Below, piece by piece: positions 26,171 through 35,664 of a stretch of 64,000 nucleotides of DNA. The number at the start of each line of letters is the position of its first letter. The first letter of the stretch is position 1. A program made the position numbers and the translations under genes. The DNA comes from an uncultured Vampirovibrio sp. Its GTDB lineage: Bacteria; Cyanobacteriota; Vampirovibrionia; Gastranaerophilales; Gastranaerophilaceae. The stretch covers positions 266,453-330,452 of the forward strand of contig CAJTLG010000001.1 of assembly GCA_910577395.1 (NCBI GenBank), written 5' to 3'. The notes below the pieces were generated by a model. That model had not been told where the DNA came from, searched no databases, and was given only the letters and a program-made list of their open reading frames with translations.

Positions 26171-26860
26171 TTGCAAACTGTTGATATAGTTATACCTGTA
26201 TATAATGAAGAAAAAACAATTGAAAATATTTTAGAAATTTTAGATAATACAGATTTTTGCGGCTTAAAGAAAAATCTTATTATTGTAGATGATTGTTCCA
26301 CTGATGCCACCAGAGATATATTAAAAAAATACGAAGAAAAATACACTGTTGTGTATAAAGAAAAAAACGGCGGAAAGGGTTCTGCCGTTTATGAAGGCTT
26401 TAAAGCTGCAACCGGCGATATAGTTATAATTCAGGATGCTGATTTAGAATACAATCCTTCGGATTATGCTCCTCTTTTAAAACTTATTATTGATGGCGAG
26501 GCTGATGTTGCATATGGTTCCAGATTTTTAGGCACACCGTTTAAAGATTTTATGTTTTTAAGCTATGTTGCAAATAAGTTTCTTACTTTTTTAACAAATG
26601 TTATCTATGGTACCAAAATTACGGATATGGAAACCTGCTATAAGGCAATGAAAAGGGAATTTGTTCAAAATATGAAAATAAATTCGAACAAATTTGACCT
26701 TGAGCCTGAAATCACGGCAAAGCTTGTAAAACAAGGGGCTAAAATTAAAGAGCTGCCTATCAAATATAATGCAAGAAGCTATGATGAAGGTAAAAAAATA
26801 ACTTACAAAGACGGTCTTATGGCAATCCGTGCATTGTTTTATTACAGATTTTTTAATTAA
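26171..26860 (+). CDS. Family 2 glycosyltransferase (dolichyl-phosphate-mannose-synthase-like)
   Basis: 229 residues from a TTG start. VDIVIPVYNEEKTIENILEIL, LIIVDDCSTDATRDIL, GKGSAVYEGFKAATGDIVIIQDADLEYNP (the DxD-like metal site QDADLEY) and GSRFLG are standard GT-A fold motifs of the polyprenyl-phosphate glycosyltransferase group. There is no C-terminal membrane domain, so it is the short DPM1-like type that makes lipid-linked sugars on the cytoplasmic face. The start of rsmH follows 47 bp downstream. Confidence 0.88.
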   Translation: MQTVDIVIPVYNEEKTIENILEILDNTDFCGLKKNLIIVDDCSTDATRDILKKYEEKYTVVYKEKNGGKGSAVYEGFKAATGDIVIIQDADLEYNPSDYAPLLKLIIDGEADVAYGSRFLGTPFKDFMFLSYVANKFLTFLTNVIYGTKITDMETCYKAMKREFVQNMKINSNKFDLEPEITAKLVKQGAKIKELPIKYNARSYDEGKKITYKDGLMAIRALFYYRFFN

Positions 26861-26907
26861 CTTCACAATTTAACCGGCATTAAAATTGTTTGTTGTATTA
26901 TTAGGTT

Positions 26908-27867
26908 ATGAATAATTCCCCTGCAAAAAACGAACAAGAATTCAAACATTATACGGTTATGCTAAATGAGGCAGTTGACGCTCTTATTCCGGCCGGCACT
27001 CTATCTGATAAAGTTTTTGTGGATGCAACTCTTGGCGGGGCCGGGCATAGTGCACTTATCGCCTCTCGTCTTTCTGATAAAGGCAGGCTTATATCTTTTG
27101 ATGTTGATGAAGATGCTATTTGTGCTGCTAAAAAAAAGCTTGCCGGGTTTAAAAATGTCAGCATAATTAAAGATTCTTACATAAATATAAAAGAGAATTT
27201 GAATAATTTAGGAATAGAAAAAATAACCGGCGGCATAATATTTGATTTGGGGGCATCCTATCATCAGTTGACTAAACAGGAAAGAGGGTTTAGTTTTATC
27301 AAAGATGCAAAACTTGACATGCGTTTTAATCAAGAGCAGGAATTTTCAGCATGGGATGTGGTTAATAAATACACTTTAAATAATTTGGTTGAAATTTTTT
27401 CTAAATATGGCGAAGAACGTTTCTCTAAGAGGATTGCACACGCAATTGTCGAAAATCGTCCGCTTAATACAACGTTACAATTAAGTGAATTAATTGTAAA
27501 TTCTACACCAAAAATAAAAAGCAGAATTCACCCTGCCACAAGGGTTTTCCAAGCATTAAGAATTGAAGTAAATTCAGAGTTGTTAAATTTTGAAAATACA
27601 TTAAACGAAGTGCTTACATTATTAGATGCTGGTGCTATAATAAGTGTAATAAGTTTTCATTCTCTTGAAGACCGTCTGACAAAACTTGCTTTTAGAAAGT
27701 TTGCCTCAGATTGTAGATGTGATAGAAACAAACCAAAATGCGAATGTGGTGGAAAACTTATTGATATCATTACAAAAAAGCCAATAATGGCAAGTAATGA
27801 TGAAATTCTTAAAAATCCGCCCTCAAGAAGTGCTAAATTGAGAATAGCAAAAAGGGTATCTGGATAA
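26908..27867 (+). CDS. rsmH: 16S rRNA (cytosine-1402-N4) methyltransferase
   Basis: 319 residues. HYTVMLNEAVDALIP and VDATLGGAGHSALIASRL form the SAM-binding start; FDLGASYHQLTKQERGFSF, LDMRFNQ, the RIHPATRVFQALRIEVNSEL block, and VISFHSLEDRLTK complete the MraW signature. It usually opens the division and cell wall cluster, as it does here. TATTAT at 26896-26901 is 6 nt from the ATG and no Shine-Dalgarno is present, suggesting a leaderless start. Confidence 0.96.
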   Translation: MNNSPAKNEQEFKHYTVMLNEAVDALIPAGTLSDKVFVDATLGGAGHSALIASRLSDKGRLISFDVDEDAICAAKKKLAGFKNVSIIKDSYINIKENLNNLGIEKITGGIIFDLGASYHQLTKQERGFSFIKDAKLDMRFNQEQEFSAWDVVNKYTLNNLVEIFSKYGEERFSKRIAHAIVENRPLNTTLQLSELIVNSTPKIKSRIHPATRVFQALRIEVNSELLNFENTLNEVLTLLDAGAIISVISFHSLEDRLTKLAFRKFASDCRCDRNKPKCECGGKLIDIITKKPIMASNDEILKNPPSRSAKLRIAKRVSG

Positions 27868-27883
27868 AGTGGAGAGATAGATT

Positions 27884-28447
27884 TTGAGTTTGTTGACATT
27901 TAATAACACCAATATTCAGGAAAAAGCACTGCAAAGTGCGGCTCAAAAACGGCCGGTTGCAGGCAGGACACTTGGGTTTAAGTCATCTGTAAAATCTTCA
28001 GGCGCAACCAATCCGGTTAACCTTGGAAAAACCTCCCCAAAGACTATTGACAATCAGGGTGCCCGGCAAAATCAAATTATAAGCGGTTACTTTATTAAGG
28101 AAAAATCTTACAAGGAAATGGTTATAGCAAGAATTAATAATTTTTTATGCGGAATGCTCGCCCTTCTTGTTATGGTTTGTTTGGTTAGCTATTATTATGT
28201 AATTAATGGTGAAATCCAGCTTAACCAAATAAGAAAGGAAACTCTTGCTATAAACTATGAAAACGAGGATATGCAGCATCGTTTGGATATACTCCAGTCT
28301 TTTTCAAATGTAGACAGGCAAGTGGCAAGAACAAAAATTCTTCAAACTGCAAAACAAGTTATTGAATTATCTGCTGCTAGTCTTCCAAATGTTAATTATG
28401 AAAACAGAAATGTTTCTCCTGTCCCTGGTTGGTCTATGGGCTATTAA
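27884..28447 (+). CDS. FtsL-like division protein (by position and topology)
   Basis: 187 residues from a TTG start after GGAGAGATAG. An unstructured N-terminal 85 residues (Ser/Thr/Gln/Lys-rich) precedes a single membrane helix (LCGMLALLVMVCLVSYYYVI) and a short periplasmic coiled coil (LNQIRKETLAINYENEDMQH..). This topology and the place between rsmH and ftsI are those of FtsL, which links FtsQ/FtsB to the septal transpeptidase. Sequence similarity to FtsL is always weak, so the call rests mainly on context. The long cytoplasmic tail is unusual. Confidence 0.65.
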   Translation: MSLLTFNNTNIQEKALQSAAQKRPVAGRTLGFKSSVKSSGATNPVNLGKTSPKTIDNQGARQNQIISGYFIKEKSYKEMVIARINNFLCGMLALLVMVCLVSYYYVINGEIQLNQIRKETLAINYENEDMQHRLDILQSFSNVDRQVARTKILQTAKQVIELSAASLPNVNYENRNVSPVPGWSMGY

Positions 28448-28475
28448 TTAAATTTAATTTTTACTGGGGGGAATT

Positions 28476-30182
28476 TTGGAAAAAGATAAATACAGGGATT
28501 TCGACAGAAGAATTGGCTGTTTACAGTTTTGTTTCCTTGCATTTACTGTATTATTCTTAATATATTTATTTTTACTTCAAATATTTGATATCCGTCACTA
28601 TAAAGAACGCGCCAAAACTCAAAGAACATCCAAAATTTTTGTTTTAAGAGGAGAAATTCTTGACAGAAACGGTTTTAAATTAGCTGTGGATGAAACTTCT
28701 TTTGATTTATACGCACACCCTAAATATTATGACTACACTCCGCAAGAGCTTGCTGATAAACTTTTTCCGCATTTAGGCGGTGATAAAAACAGCTTAATTA
28801 AGTCGTTATCATCCGGTGACGGCGTTATTCTGGTAAAAAAAGGTATAACCAGAAAAGCTGCCGAGGCCATACGTGCTTTACGCTTAAGGGAAGTTTCACT
28901 TGAGGTTAAAAATAAAAGGGCGTACCCCCAGGGCTCTTTAGCATCCCATGTACTTGGTTATTATAATTCTGATGCTGATGTTGCGGCGGGTATTGAATAT
29001 GTGGCAAAAGATTATCTTGAATATATGGATAAATCTATAACATACGAAAAAACACCAAGCGGTGATTTGATTTACAATCTTTCCACCCGTCCGGAGGATG
29101 TAACTGCCCCGATAAAAGGTAAAACGCTGACTCTTACAATTGATTCTGCCGTTCAGCATATTTGTGAAAAATATCTTTATAAGTCAATGCAAAAAACGCG
29201 TGCCATACGTGGTGCCGTTATTGTTATGGACCCTCATTCCGGTGAGATACTTGCTCTTGCTGCATATCCTTATTATGACCCTAATAATTACCAAAAATAT
29301 TCACTTTTGGAAATGAAAAACTGGGCTTTGACTGATGTTTACCCCCCGGGGTCTACATTTAAGATTATCACGGTTGCATCAGCATTCATAAACGGCAAAA
29401 TTAATAAATTTTCTAAAATTCTTGATACCGGCAAAATCAAAATTGGTTGGTGGGAAATTCAAAACCATGATTATATTCAGGGTAAGCCCCCGGGGCTTAT
29501 TGATTTAGTGTATCTTTTTCAGCATTCAAGTAACGTTGCAAGTGTGAAAGTTGCGCAGGAAATGGATGACCAGGAATTTTATGATACTCTTGAGATGTTT
29601 AACTTTGGTCAAAAAACTGGTATTGACCTTCCGGCAGAATCTGCCGGCATTCTTCCAAAGCCTAAAAATTGGGATACTGCAACCCATGGCTCTATGGGGT
29701 ATGGATACGGTGCTTCGGTTACTGCAATTCAAATGGCTGCAGCAGTTTCAGCTATCGCAAACGGTGGAGAGTGGGTAACACCGCATATTATTAAATATTC
29801 CAAAAAAGAGGCTGATGAAAAAATTATAAGAAGACGCATTATGACCCCTGAGATGTCTAAAGATTTAACAGATATTTTGGTTGAATCTATTGACAGAAGT
29901 AAATCTATAGCTAAAATGCGTGATTTCAGACTGGCTGCAAAAACCGGTACATCGCGGCGTCCAAAGGACAACGGAATAGGTTATACAAACAAGATGTACA
30001 CTTCAATGGTGGGCTATTTGCCTGCATCGGACCCTAAAATTTTAATATACATTGTAATTGACAGTGCCGAGGGTGACGTTTGGGGCTCGACGGTTGCTGC
30101 CCCTATATTCAAAGATATTTCATCAGAACTTGCTAAAATTATGAATTTAACTCCGGATAGAGCAGTGCCTCTTGATATATAG
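28476..30182 (+). CDS. ftsI: Septal peptidoglycan transpeptidase (FtsI/PBP3 type)
   Basis: 568 residues from a TTG start with GGGGGGAA upstream. An N-terminal anchor (FLAFTVLFLIYLFLLQIFDI) leads into the dimerisation domain (RGEILDRNGFKLAVD) and the penicillin-binding domain. Catalytic motifs: PPGSTFKII (SxxK), HSSNVAS (SxN) and AKTGTSRRP (KTG). No PASTA domain. It cross-links septal peptidoglycan and sits after the FtsL-like gene, with murE following by 109 bp. Confidence 0.93.
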   Translation: MEKDKYRDFDRRIGCLQFCFLAFTVLFLIYLFLLQIFDIRHYKERAKTQRTSKIFVLRGEILDRNGFKLAVDETSFDLYAHPKYYDYTPQELADKLFPHLGGDKNSLIKSLSSGDGVILVKKGITRKAAEAIRALRLREVSLEVKNKRAYPQGSLASHVLGYYNSDADVAAGIEYVAKDYLEYMDKSITYEKTPSGDLIYNLSTRPEDVTAPIKGKTLTLTIDSAVQHICEKYLYKSMQKTRAIRGAVIVMDPHSGEILALAAYPYYDPNNYQKYSLLEMKNWALTDVYPPGSTFKIITVASAFINGKINKFSKILDTGKIKIGWWEIQNHDYIQGKPPGLIDLVYLFQHSSNVASVKVAQEMDDQEFYDTLEMFNFGQKTGIDLPAESAGILPKPKNWDTATHGSMGYGYGASVTAIQMAAAVSAIANGGEWVTPHIIKYSKKEADEKIIRRRIMTPEMSKDLTDILVESIDRSKSIAKMRDFRLAAKTGTSRRPKDNGIGYTNKMYTSMVGYLPASDPKILIYIVIDSAEGDVWGSTVAAPIFKDISSELAKIMNLTPDRAVPLDI

Positions 30183-30291
30183 TATGTCTGTAAATGTTTG
30201 TGTATTTTTATCAAGTATTTAACAAAAGCGTGTTTTGGGTTTAGAATAATATTGAATAGCTTATTATTAATTGTTGTCAGAGGATAAAATA

Positions 30292-31767
30292 ATGGAACTT
30301 GGAAAAATAATTAAGGCAATCAATCCTGATGAAGTTTTAAATTATAAAGATGTGGATATAAAAGGAATTTCCTATAATTCAAAAACTATAAACAGTCATG
30401 AAATTTTTGTTTGCCTTAAGGGTGAGCATGTTGACGGACATGAATTTGCCCAAATGGCCTTTGAAAAAGGTGCGGTTGCACTTATGGTTGAAAGGCCCTT
30501 AAATATAGAAATTCCGCAGCTTGTAGTGAAATCAACCCAGAAAAAAATAGCGGATTTAGCTTGTTGTTTTTATCATAATCCGTCACATGAGCTTAATTTG
30601 GTTGGTATTACAGGTACCAACGGTAAGACTACTGTAACGCATTTGGTTCAAAAAATTGTCGAAGAAGACCAAAAAAGATGTGCACTTATTGGTACATTGG
30701 GGTATAAACTTTCTTCATCGGATGATTATCTTGAAGCAAAACATACGACTCCGCAAGCGCCGGAGCTTCAAAGAACGTTGTCTGTTATTCTTAAAAAGGA
30801 TATTTTAAATGTTATAACTGAGGTAAGTTCTCATGCACTTGAGCAGTCAAGAGTGCGCGGTTGCAGATTTTCTGGCGCCGTACTTACAAATCTTACACAG
30901 GACCATTTGGATTTTCATATAACTATGGAAAATTATTTTAAAGCTAAGGCTAAGTTATTTTCTGAGCTTGAAAAAGGTTCTTTTGCGGTAATAAATAATG
31001 ACGACAAATGGGCTGACAGATTTTTAGAGGCTGTACCCGAAGGTGTTAATGTTTTGACATACGGGGTTAAAAAAGATTCTTCGCTTATGGCGAAAGATAT
31101 AGAATTTACTTCGCGCGGTGTGAGATTTACCTGTGTTTGCGGAGAAGAAAAAGAAACAATTCAACTTCATCTTAACGGAATGTTTAGTGTATACAATGCT
31201 CTTGCCGCTATAGGTGTAGGGATTTCTATGGGCATTAGTATGAAAACCTGTAAAAATGCACTTGAGGGCACGCGCTCAGTTGCAGGTCGTTTTGAAATTG
31301 TTAATTCTGAACCAATGGTAATTGTTGACTATGCTCATACTCCGGATGGACTTGAAAATATTTTACGCGCTGCAAGAGAATTGACACCCAAAAATGCTAA
31401 TTTAATTTGTCTTTTCGGGTGCGGCGGTGACAGAGATGCTACAAAACGCCCCAAAATGGGAAAAATTGCACAGGCGCTTTCGGATAAAGTGGTTATTACA
31501 TCAGACAATCCGCGTTCCGAAGACCCTCAGCAGATAATTACAGATATTCTTTCAGGTCTAAAATTAATAAATCCTAAAACAGTTTTTGTTGAGCCGGACA
31601 GGCATCTTGCCATTGAATTACTTAAGAATATTGCAGCGCCCGAAGATGTTGTTATTGTTGCCGGCAAGGGTCATGAAGACTATCAAATTTTAAGTGACAG
31701 AACAATACATTTTGACGACCGCGAGGAAGTTCAAAAAGTCTTTTCTACCCTGCCCTTAACTAAATAA
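30292..31767 (+). CDS. murE: UDP-MurNAc-tripeptide ligase (meso-DAP adding)
   Basis: 491 residues. The start at 30292 follows GAGGA by 7 nt; an in-frame TTG at 30271 is less likely. Motifs: GITGTNGKTTVTHL (ATP loop), TTPQAPEL, EVSSHALEQSRV (carbamoylated-Lys region nearby), and DNPRSEDP. The DNPR form of the last motif indicates selection of meso-diaminopimelate, as in diderms and most bacilli, not lysine. It acts in the cytoplasm on UDP-MurNAc-Ala-Glu. Confidence 0.95.
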   Translation: MELGKIIKAINPDEVLNYKDVDIKGISYNSKTINSHEIFVCLKGEHVDGHEFAQMAFEKGAVALMVERPLNIEIPQLVVKSTQKKIADLACCFYHNPSHELNLVGITGTNGKTTVTHLVQKIVEEDQKRCALIGTLGYKLSSSDDYLEAKHTTPQAPELQRTLSVILKKDILNVITEVSSHALEQSRVRGCRFSGAVLTNLTQDHLDFHITMENYFKAKAKLFSELEKGSFAVINNDDKWADRFLEAVPEGVNVLTYGVKKDSSLMAKDIEFTSRGVRFTCVCGEEKETIQLHLNGMFSVYNALAAIGVGISMGISMKTCKNALEGTRSVAGRFEIVNSEPMVIVDYAHTPDGLENILRAARELTPKNANLICLFGCGGDRDATKRPKMGKIAQALSDKVVITSDNPRSEDPQQIITDILSGLKLINPKTVFVEPDRHLAIELLKNIAAPEDVVIVAGKGHEDYQILSDRTIHFDDREEVQKVFSTLPLTK

Positions 31768-31831
31768 AGTATTGTAATTTACATTAATTAAATTAGTGTA
31801 AATTAATCTATTCTTGTATTACAATAATGTC

Positions 31832-33163
31832 ATGACTAAAGTGCAGGAAAAATTAGTAATTTCAGGTTTTGATCGTCTTAATGGTGAGGTTTCAATCGGC
31901 GGAGCAAAGAACGCTGTACTAAAACTTATGGCTGCTGCCCTTCTTTGCGAGGATGTTTCCGTAATCAGAAATGTGCCGGAACTTTCCGATGTTGAAATTA
32001 TGGTTGATGTGCTGAAAGAACTTGGTGCCAAGGTTACATATAATAAAGTAGAAAAATTTCTGACAATTGATGCTACTAATTTAACCGGCATAAGGGCATC
32101 TGATGCTTTTGTGTCAAGAATGAGAGCTTCTTTTGTTGTGCTTGGGCCTCTCGTTGGCAGAATGAAGGAGGCTTATGTTGCCCTTCCCGGCGGCTGTCAA
32201 ATTGGCGAAAGGCGTGTAAATTTTCATATAAAGGGTTTGCAGGCACTTGGGTGTGAATGTAAACTTGAAAATGGCTATGTCCATGCTAAGGCTGCGAAGC
32301 TTGCGGGGGATGATGTTTGCTTTGATATACCGTCTGTTGGTGCCACTGAAAATATTATGATGGCATCTGTTCTTGCGGAAGGTACAACAAGAATTCAAAA
32401 TGCCGCGCAGGAACCCGAAATAGTTGATTTGGCTAACTTTTTGATTGCAATGGGTGCCAATATTGAAGGTGCCGGCACAAGTGAAATTATTGTGCGCGGT
32501 GTAAAACAAAGTGAACTTCACGGCGTTGAATATGCTACAATTCCGGATAGGATTGAGGCAGGTACTTTTATGTCTGCCATTATTGCATCACGCGGAAAAG
32601 GTATTATAAGAAATGTTTACCCTAATCATTTAACCATTTTTACCGGAAAACTTCTTGAAATGGGTGCAAAAATCAGACTGGTGGAACCATATGCTATGGA
32701 AGTTTCTGCAGATAGGCGCTTAGAAGCTATGAATTTCATTACACAGCCGTATCCGGGTTTTCCTACAGATTTACAGGCTCTTGCTATGGCTCTGTTATCT
32801 ACCGCAAACGGGGTTAGTGTTGTAACAGAAAGTCTTTATGAGAACAGGTTTATGCATGTATCCGAGCTCTGGAAAATGGGCGCAAACATAAGAGTTTCCA
32901 AAAACCATGCGATAATTAAAGGGGTAGAAACTCTTGTGGGCACTTCCGTAAAATCAACAGATTTAAGAGCCGGTGCTGCACTTGTTGTGGCCGCTATTAT
33001 GGCAAAAGGTGAAACGGAAGTTAAAAATCTTCATCATATTGACAGAGGCTATGAAAAATTTACCGAAAAGCTTCAGGGGCTTGGTGTTAATGTTCAAAGG
33101 ATACCCTATGATGTCAAAGATTATGAAACTCTTGACAACAATAAGCCTGTTGTTTCAAAATAG
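31832..33163 (+). CDS. murA: UDP-N-acetylglucosamine 1-carboxyvinyltransferase
   Basis: 443 residues from the ATG at 31832 (an in-frame upstream codon at 31814 adds only MYYNNV). GGAKNAVLKLMAAALLCED opens the first half and LPGGCQIGERRVNFH carries the catalytic Cys that fosfomycin alkylates. Later blocks GYEKFTEKLQGLG and TDLRAGAALVVAAIMAKG are typical of MurA. It performs the first committed step of peptidoglycan synthesis. It is 64 bp after murE, closing the wall cluster. Confidence 0.96.
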   Translation: MTKVQEKLVISGFDRLNGEVSIGGAKNAVLKLMAAALLCEDVSVIRNVPELSDVEIMVDVLKELGAKVTYNKVEKFLTIDATNLTGIRASDAFVSRMRASFVVLGPLVGRMKEAYVALPGGCQIGERRVNFHIKGLQALGCECKLENGYVHAKAAKLAGDDVCFDIPSVGATENIMMASVLAEGTTRIQNAAQEPEIVDLANFLIAMGANIEGAGTSEIIVRGVKQSELHGVEYATIPDRIEAGTFMSAIIASRGKGIIRNVYPNHLTIFTGKLLEMGAKIRLVEPYAMEVSADRRLEAMNFITQPYPGFPTDLQALAMALLSTANGVSVVTESLYENRFMHVSELWKMGANIRVSKNHAIIKGVETLVGTSVKSTDLRAGAALVVAAIMAKGETEVKNLHHIDRGYEKFTEKLQGLGVNVQRIPYDVKDYETLDNNKPVVSK

Positions 33164-33186
33164 TATTGTAGATTTGAAAGGACACT

Positions 33187-33516
33187 ATGGTACACTCATA
33201 TAAAAGATGGTATGACCATGATCCTCTGTTGATGCAGGTAATTGAACTTTTAAAATCTTATCCGAATGAATTAAAAGTTCAAGCTGAGTATTTTTTGAAA
33301 AAAGTTGAAGAGCAGGTTTCAAAAGAGGCAGTTGACAGATTCTATGATATGGTACGTCCTATGATTTTAGGTAATCGTTGGTATGATGCTGACCCGGTGC
33401 TTTCTAAAACAGTTGAGCTTTTAAGGGTTGTTCCGCAAGAAGTTCAAAAAATGGCGGCAGATAATTTCATAGCTGCTCTTAAAGAAAGCGGTGTAGTTAT
33501 TGAAAAGGGAACTTAA
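33187..33516 (+). CDS. Small protein with internal duplication (RWYDxDPxL repeats)
   Basis: 109 residues. Two halves of about 55 residues are clearly related: KRWYDHDPLLMQVIELLKSY and NRWYDADPVLSKTVELLRVV, each followed by a hydrophobic, amphipathic helix (LKVQAEYFLKKVEEQVSK; VQKMAADNFIAALKESG). No signal peptide or known motif. It is 23 bp after murA on the same strand and probably co-transcribed. The 3' end overlaps the anti-sigma gene by 20 bp on the opposite strand. Function unknown. Confidence 0.65.
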   Translation: MVHSYKRWYDHDPLLMQVIELLKSYPNELKVQAEYFLKKVEEQVSKEAVDRFYDMVRPMILGNRWYDADPVLSKTVELLRVVPQEVQKMAADNFIAALKESGVVIEKGT

Positions 33517-33961
33517 ACAAGTTAATCAATATATTTTTAATTCCGCTTGTTTTTTTAAGCTCTTCAATTACATTTTTTGAAAATCTTATGTCTGAATTAT
33601 ATTTTGCTTTATAAAAAGAGTTGTTTAATATTTTTTTAAGTTTCATTATTTTTAAAAGATTTTCTTCATACTCAGGTTCAAGAGATAATTTTTGCTCAAA
33701 TCTTGTTATTTCATCTTCGCTCATTTCGCCGTCAAGGTAGGATGAAATTTCTTCTTGCATTCTTTCTTTGGCTTTGATTACCTTCCTTTTTCTTTCCGCC
33801 TCGTTAAAAAGTTTTTTTACTATACTGTATTTTTCCATACAGGGCGGGCAGTTTCTAAGGTGTATGCTTACCATATTTTTGCATTTATTATCCAGGTTAT
33901 CTTCAACATAGTGTGTTAAAAGTTTTCCTACTATTGTGCAGGTTAAATTTCCCTTTAGCAT
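33497..33961 (-). CDS. Putative anti-sigma factor with zinc-binding HxxxCxxC motif
   Basis: 154 residues. The N-terminal part has HLRNCPPCMEKY, the H-x3-C-x2-C core of zinc-finger anti-sigma domains, followed by a helical middle with EISSYLDGEMSEDEITRFEQ, a second anti-sigma-like stretch (compare 'LSAYLDGEL' in zf-HC2/RsiW proteins). There is no membrane helix, so it would be a soluble anti-sigma factor. It starts 22 bp after the ECF sigma gene, the normal order for such pairs. Confidence 0.72.
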   Translation of the reverse strand: MLKGNLTCTIVGKLLTHYVEDNLDNKCKNMVSIHLRNCPPCMEKYSIVKKLFNEAERKRKVIKAKERMQEEISSYLDGEMSEDEITRFEQKLSLEPEYEENLLKIMKLKKILNNSFYKAKYNSDIRFSKNVIEELKKTSGIKNILINLFKFPFQ

Positions 33962-33983
33962 TTTTATTATTCCCTTTTTATAA

Positions 33984-34571
33984 TTAGCACATATATGGTT
34001 TAATGTATTCTTGTAATTTACATCTTGCCCTTGCTATTCTTGATTTGACAGTTCCTATGCTTGAATTTGTAGCGCGCGCTATTTCATCATATGTAAGTCC
34101 TTGTATTTCCCTCATTATGATTGCCATTTTGAACGGCTCCTTTAATTTATCTATAGATTTTTTTATAACAAGGTCAAGTTCGTCATTTAAAATGCATTCA
34201 TGCGGCGTGTTTGAATTATCTGGTATTTCAAATTCCTTTTTGTCTTCTTCCGGTTCGCTTTCTATATTTACAATATTAATGGGTACTCTCTGTTTTTTTC
34301 TTAAAGAATCGTAGAACTGTCTTATGGTTATTTGGTTGAGCCAGGCTTTAAAAGTTTTCGGGTTTTTTAATTTTTTTATATTCTTTGCAACTTTAAGTAA
34401 TATTTCCTGGGTTAAATCTGAAACTTCGTCGCAACGTGCATTCATATAGTAAAGTGTCGCGAAGATATTTTTTTCTTCTCTTCGCACAAGCTCTTCCAGC
34501 GCTTCAAGGTCATTATCCTGCGCTTTTTTTATCAATTCTTCAGTTGTAACATTTTTGAATTTTAGTTTCAT
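33984..34571 (-). CDS. ECF-type RNA polymerase sigma factor
   Basis: 195 residues. Region 2 is around 35-100 (DEVSDLTQEILLKVAKNIKK, FKAWLNQITIRQFYDSLRKK), and region 4 at 135-190 (FKMAIIMREIQGLTYDEIAR, SSIGTVKSRIARARCKLQEY). No region 1.1 or 3, so it is group IV. It is transcribed with the anti-sigma gene. Its target promoters are not evident; an AACxT-type autoregulated promoter was not clear in front of it. Confidence 0.9.
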   Translation of the reverse strand: MKLKFKNVTTEELIKKAQDNDLEALEELVRREEKNIFATLYYMNARCDEVSDLTQEILLKVAKNIKKLKNPKTFKAWLNQITIRQFYDSLRKKQRVPINIVNIESEPEEDKKEFEIPDNSNTPHECILNDELDLVIKKSIDKLKEPFKMAIIMREIQGLTYDEIARATNSSIGTVKSRIARARCKLQEYIKPYMC

Positions 34572-34653
34572 AGATTAATAATCAACAATTTCTGCTTAAT
34601 TATCCACATTCTTTGTTATATAATCAGTGTGGCATTATTTGGGATTTTATAAC

Positions 34654-35664
34654 TTGAAGAGAATTATTGATGCAAATATAAACAGGGCAGCTGAAGCTTT
34701 GCGCGCACTGGAGGAGATTTCCCGGTTTTTTTTAAATGATATGCAATTATCAAAAAAACTTAAAAATATGCGCCACTTTATATGTTCTTTTTTTGATAAT
34801 GACTATGAGAGTCTTTTGTGTTCAAGAGATACTGTTAATGATGTCGGTACATCTATTAAAAATCCTACAAAAAATAACAGAAATTTAAGTATTGAAAATA
34901 TTTTTAAATCAAATATAAAAAGATTGCAGCAAGCCTTAAGAATGCTTTCAGAATATGCTAATCTGCCGGAAACGTTCAGGTATGAGAGTTACACAATTGA
35001 AAAGGAAATGTTTGAAGGAATAAAGATGAATATAAAGAAATATATGCTTGAAAATCGCAAGCTTTATCTTGTTACAAATTCTGATAAATTTAATTCTGAT
35101 AATGAGTTTTTAGACAGGGTTGCTCTTGCGCTTAAAAATGGTGTTGACATTATCCAGCTTCGTGAAAAAAACCGCCCCGCAAGGGAAATTATAGAATTAG
35201 GTTTAAGGATTAGAGAGCTTGCAAGTAATTTTAATGTGTTGTTTATAGTGAATGACAGAGTTGATATAGCAAAAATGGTAAATGCAGACGGTGTTCATCT
35301 TGGGCAGGATGACGTTAGTTTGCATTGTGCGCGTGAAATATTGGGTGAAAAATCAATAATCGGTATTTCGACTCACTGCCCCGATGATGCCAAAAGGGCC
35401 ATGCAGGAAGGCGCTGATTATATTGGTGTAGGCCCTGTCTTCAAAACACCGACTAAACCTGGCAGAATTCCCGTTGGCTTGGAGTATGTTAAATGGGCAA
35501 AAGAAAATGTTAATATTCCGTTTTTTGCGATAGGTTCAATCGAGCCGGATAATGTTAATGAAGTTGTTCAGGCAGGTGTTTCCAGGATTGCTGTTGTAAG
35601 AGCAATCATGAATAGCGAAACTCCTGAAAAAAATATTGAAATTTTTAAGAATATACTTTCGTAA
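34654..35664 (+). CDS. thiE: Thiamine-phosphate synthase with ThiD2-like N-terminal domain
   Basis: 336 residues from a TTG at 34654 (GGGA upstream; a GTG at 34627 lies inside the promoter and is less likely). The first ~135 residues (MKRIIDANINRAAEALRALE, RDTVNDVGTSIKNP) match the extension found on ThiE of cyanobacteria and relatives (ThiD2-like). The C-terminal barrel is a standard ThiE: LREKNRPAREIIELG, FIVNDRVDIA, DGVHLGQDDV, GISTHCPDDAKRA, DYIGVGPVFKTPTKPG and FAIGSI. It joins HMP-pyrophosphate and thiazole phosphate. A TATAAT box is at 34619-34624. No other thiamine gene is nearby; its 3' end overlaps the MATE gene by 20 bp. Confidence 0.92.
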   Translation: MKRIIDANINRAAEALRALEEISRFFLNDMQLSKKLKNMRHFICSFFDNDYESLLCSRDTVNDVGTSIKNPTKNNRNLSIENIFKSNIKRLQQALRMLSEYANLPETFRYESYTIEKEMFEGIKMNIKKYMLENRKLYLVTNSDKFNSDNEFLDRVALALKNGVDIIQLREKNRPAREIIELGLRIRELASNFNVLFIVNDRVDIAKMVNADGVHLGQDDVSLHCAREILGEKSIIGISTHCPDDAKRAMQEGADYIGVGPVFKTPTKPGRIPVGLEYVKWAKENVNIPFFAIGSIEPDNVNEVVQAGVSRIAVVRAIMNSETPEKNIEIFKNILS

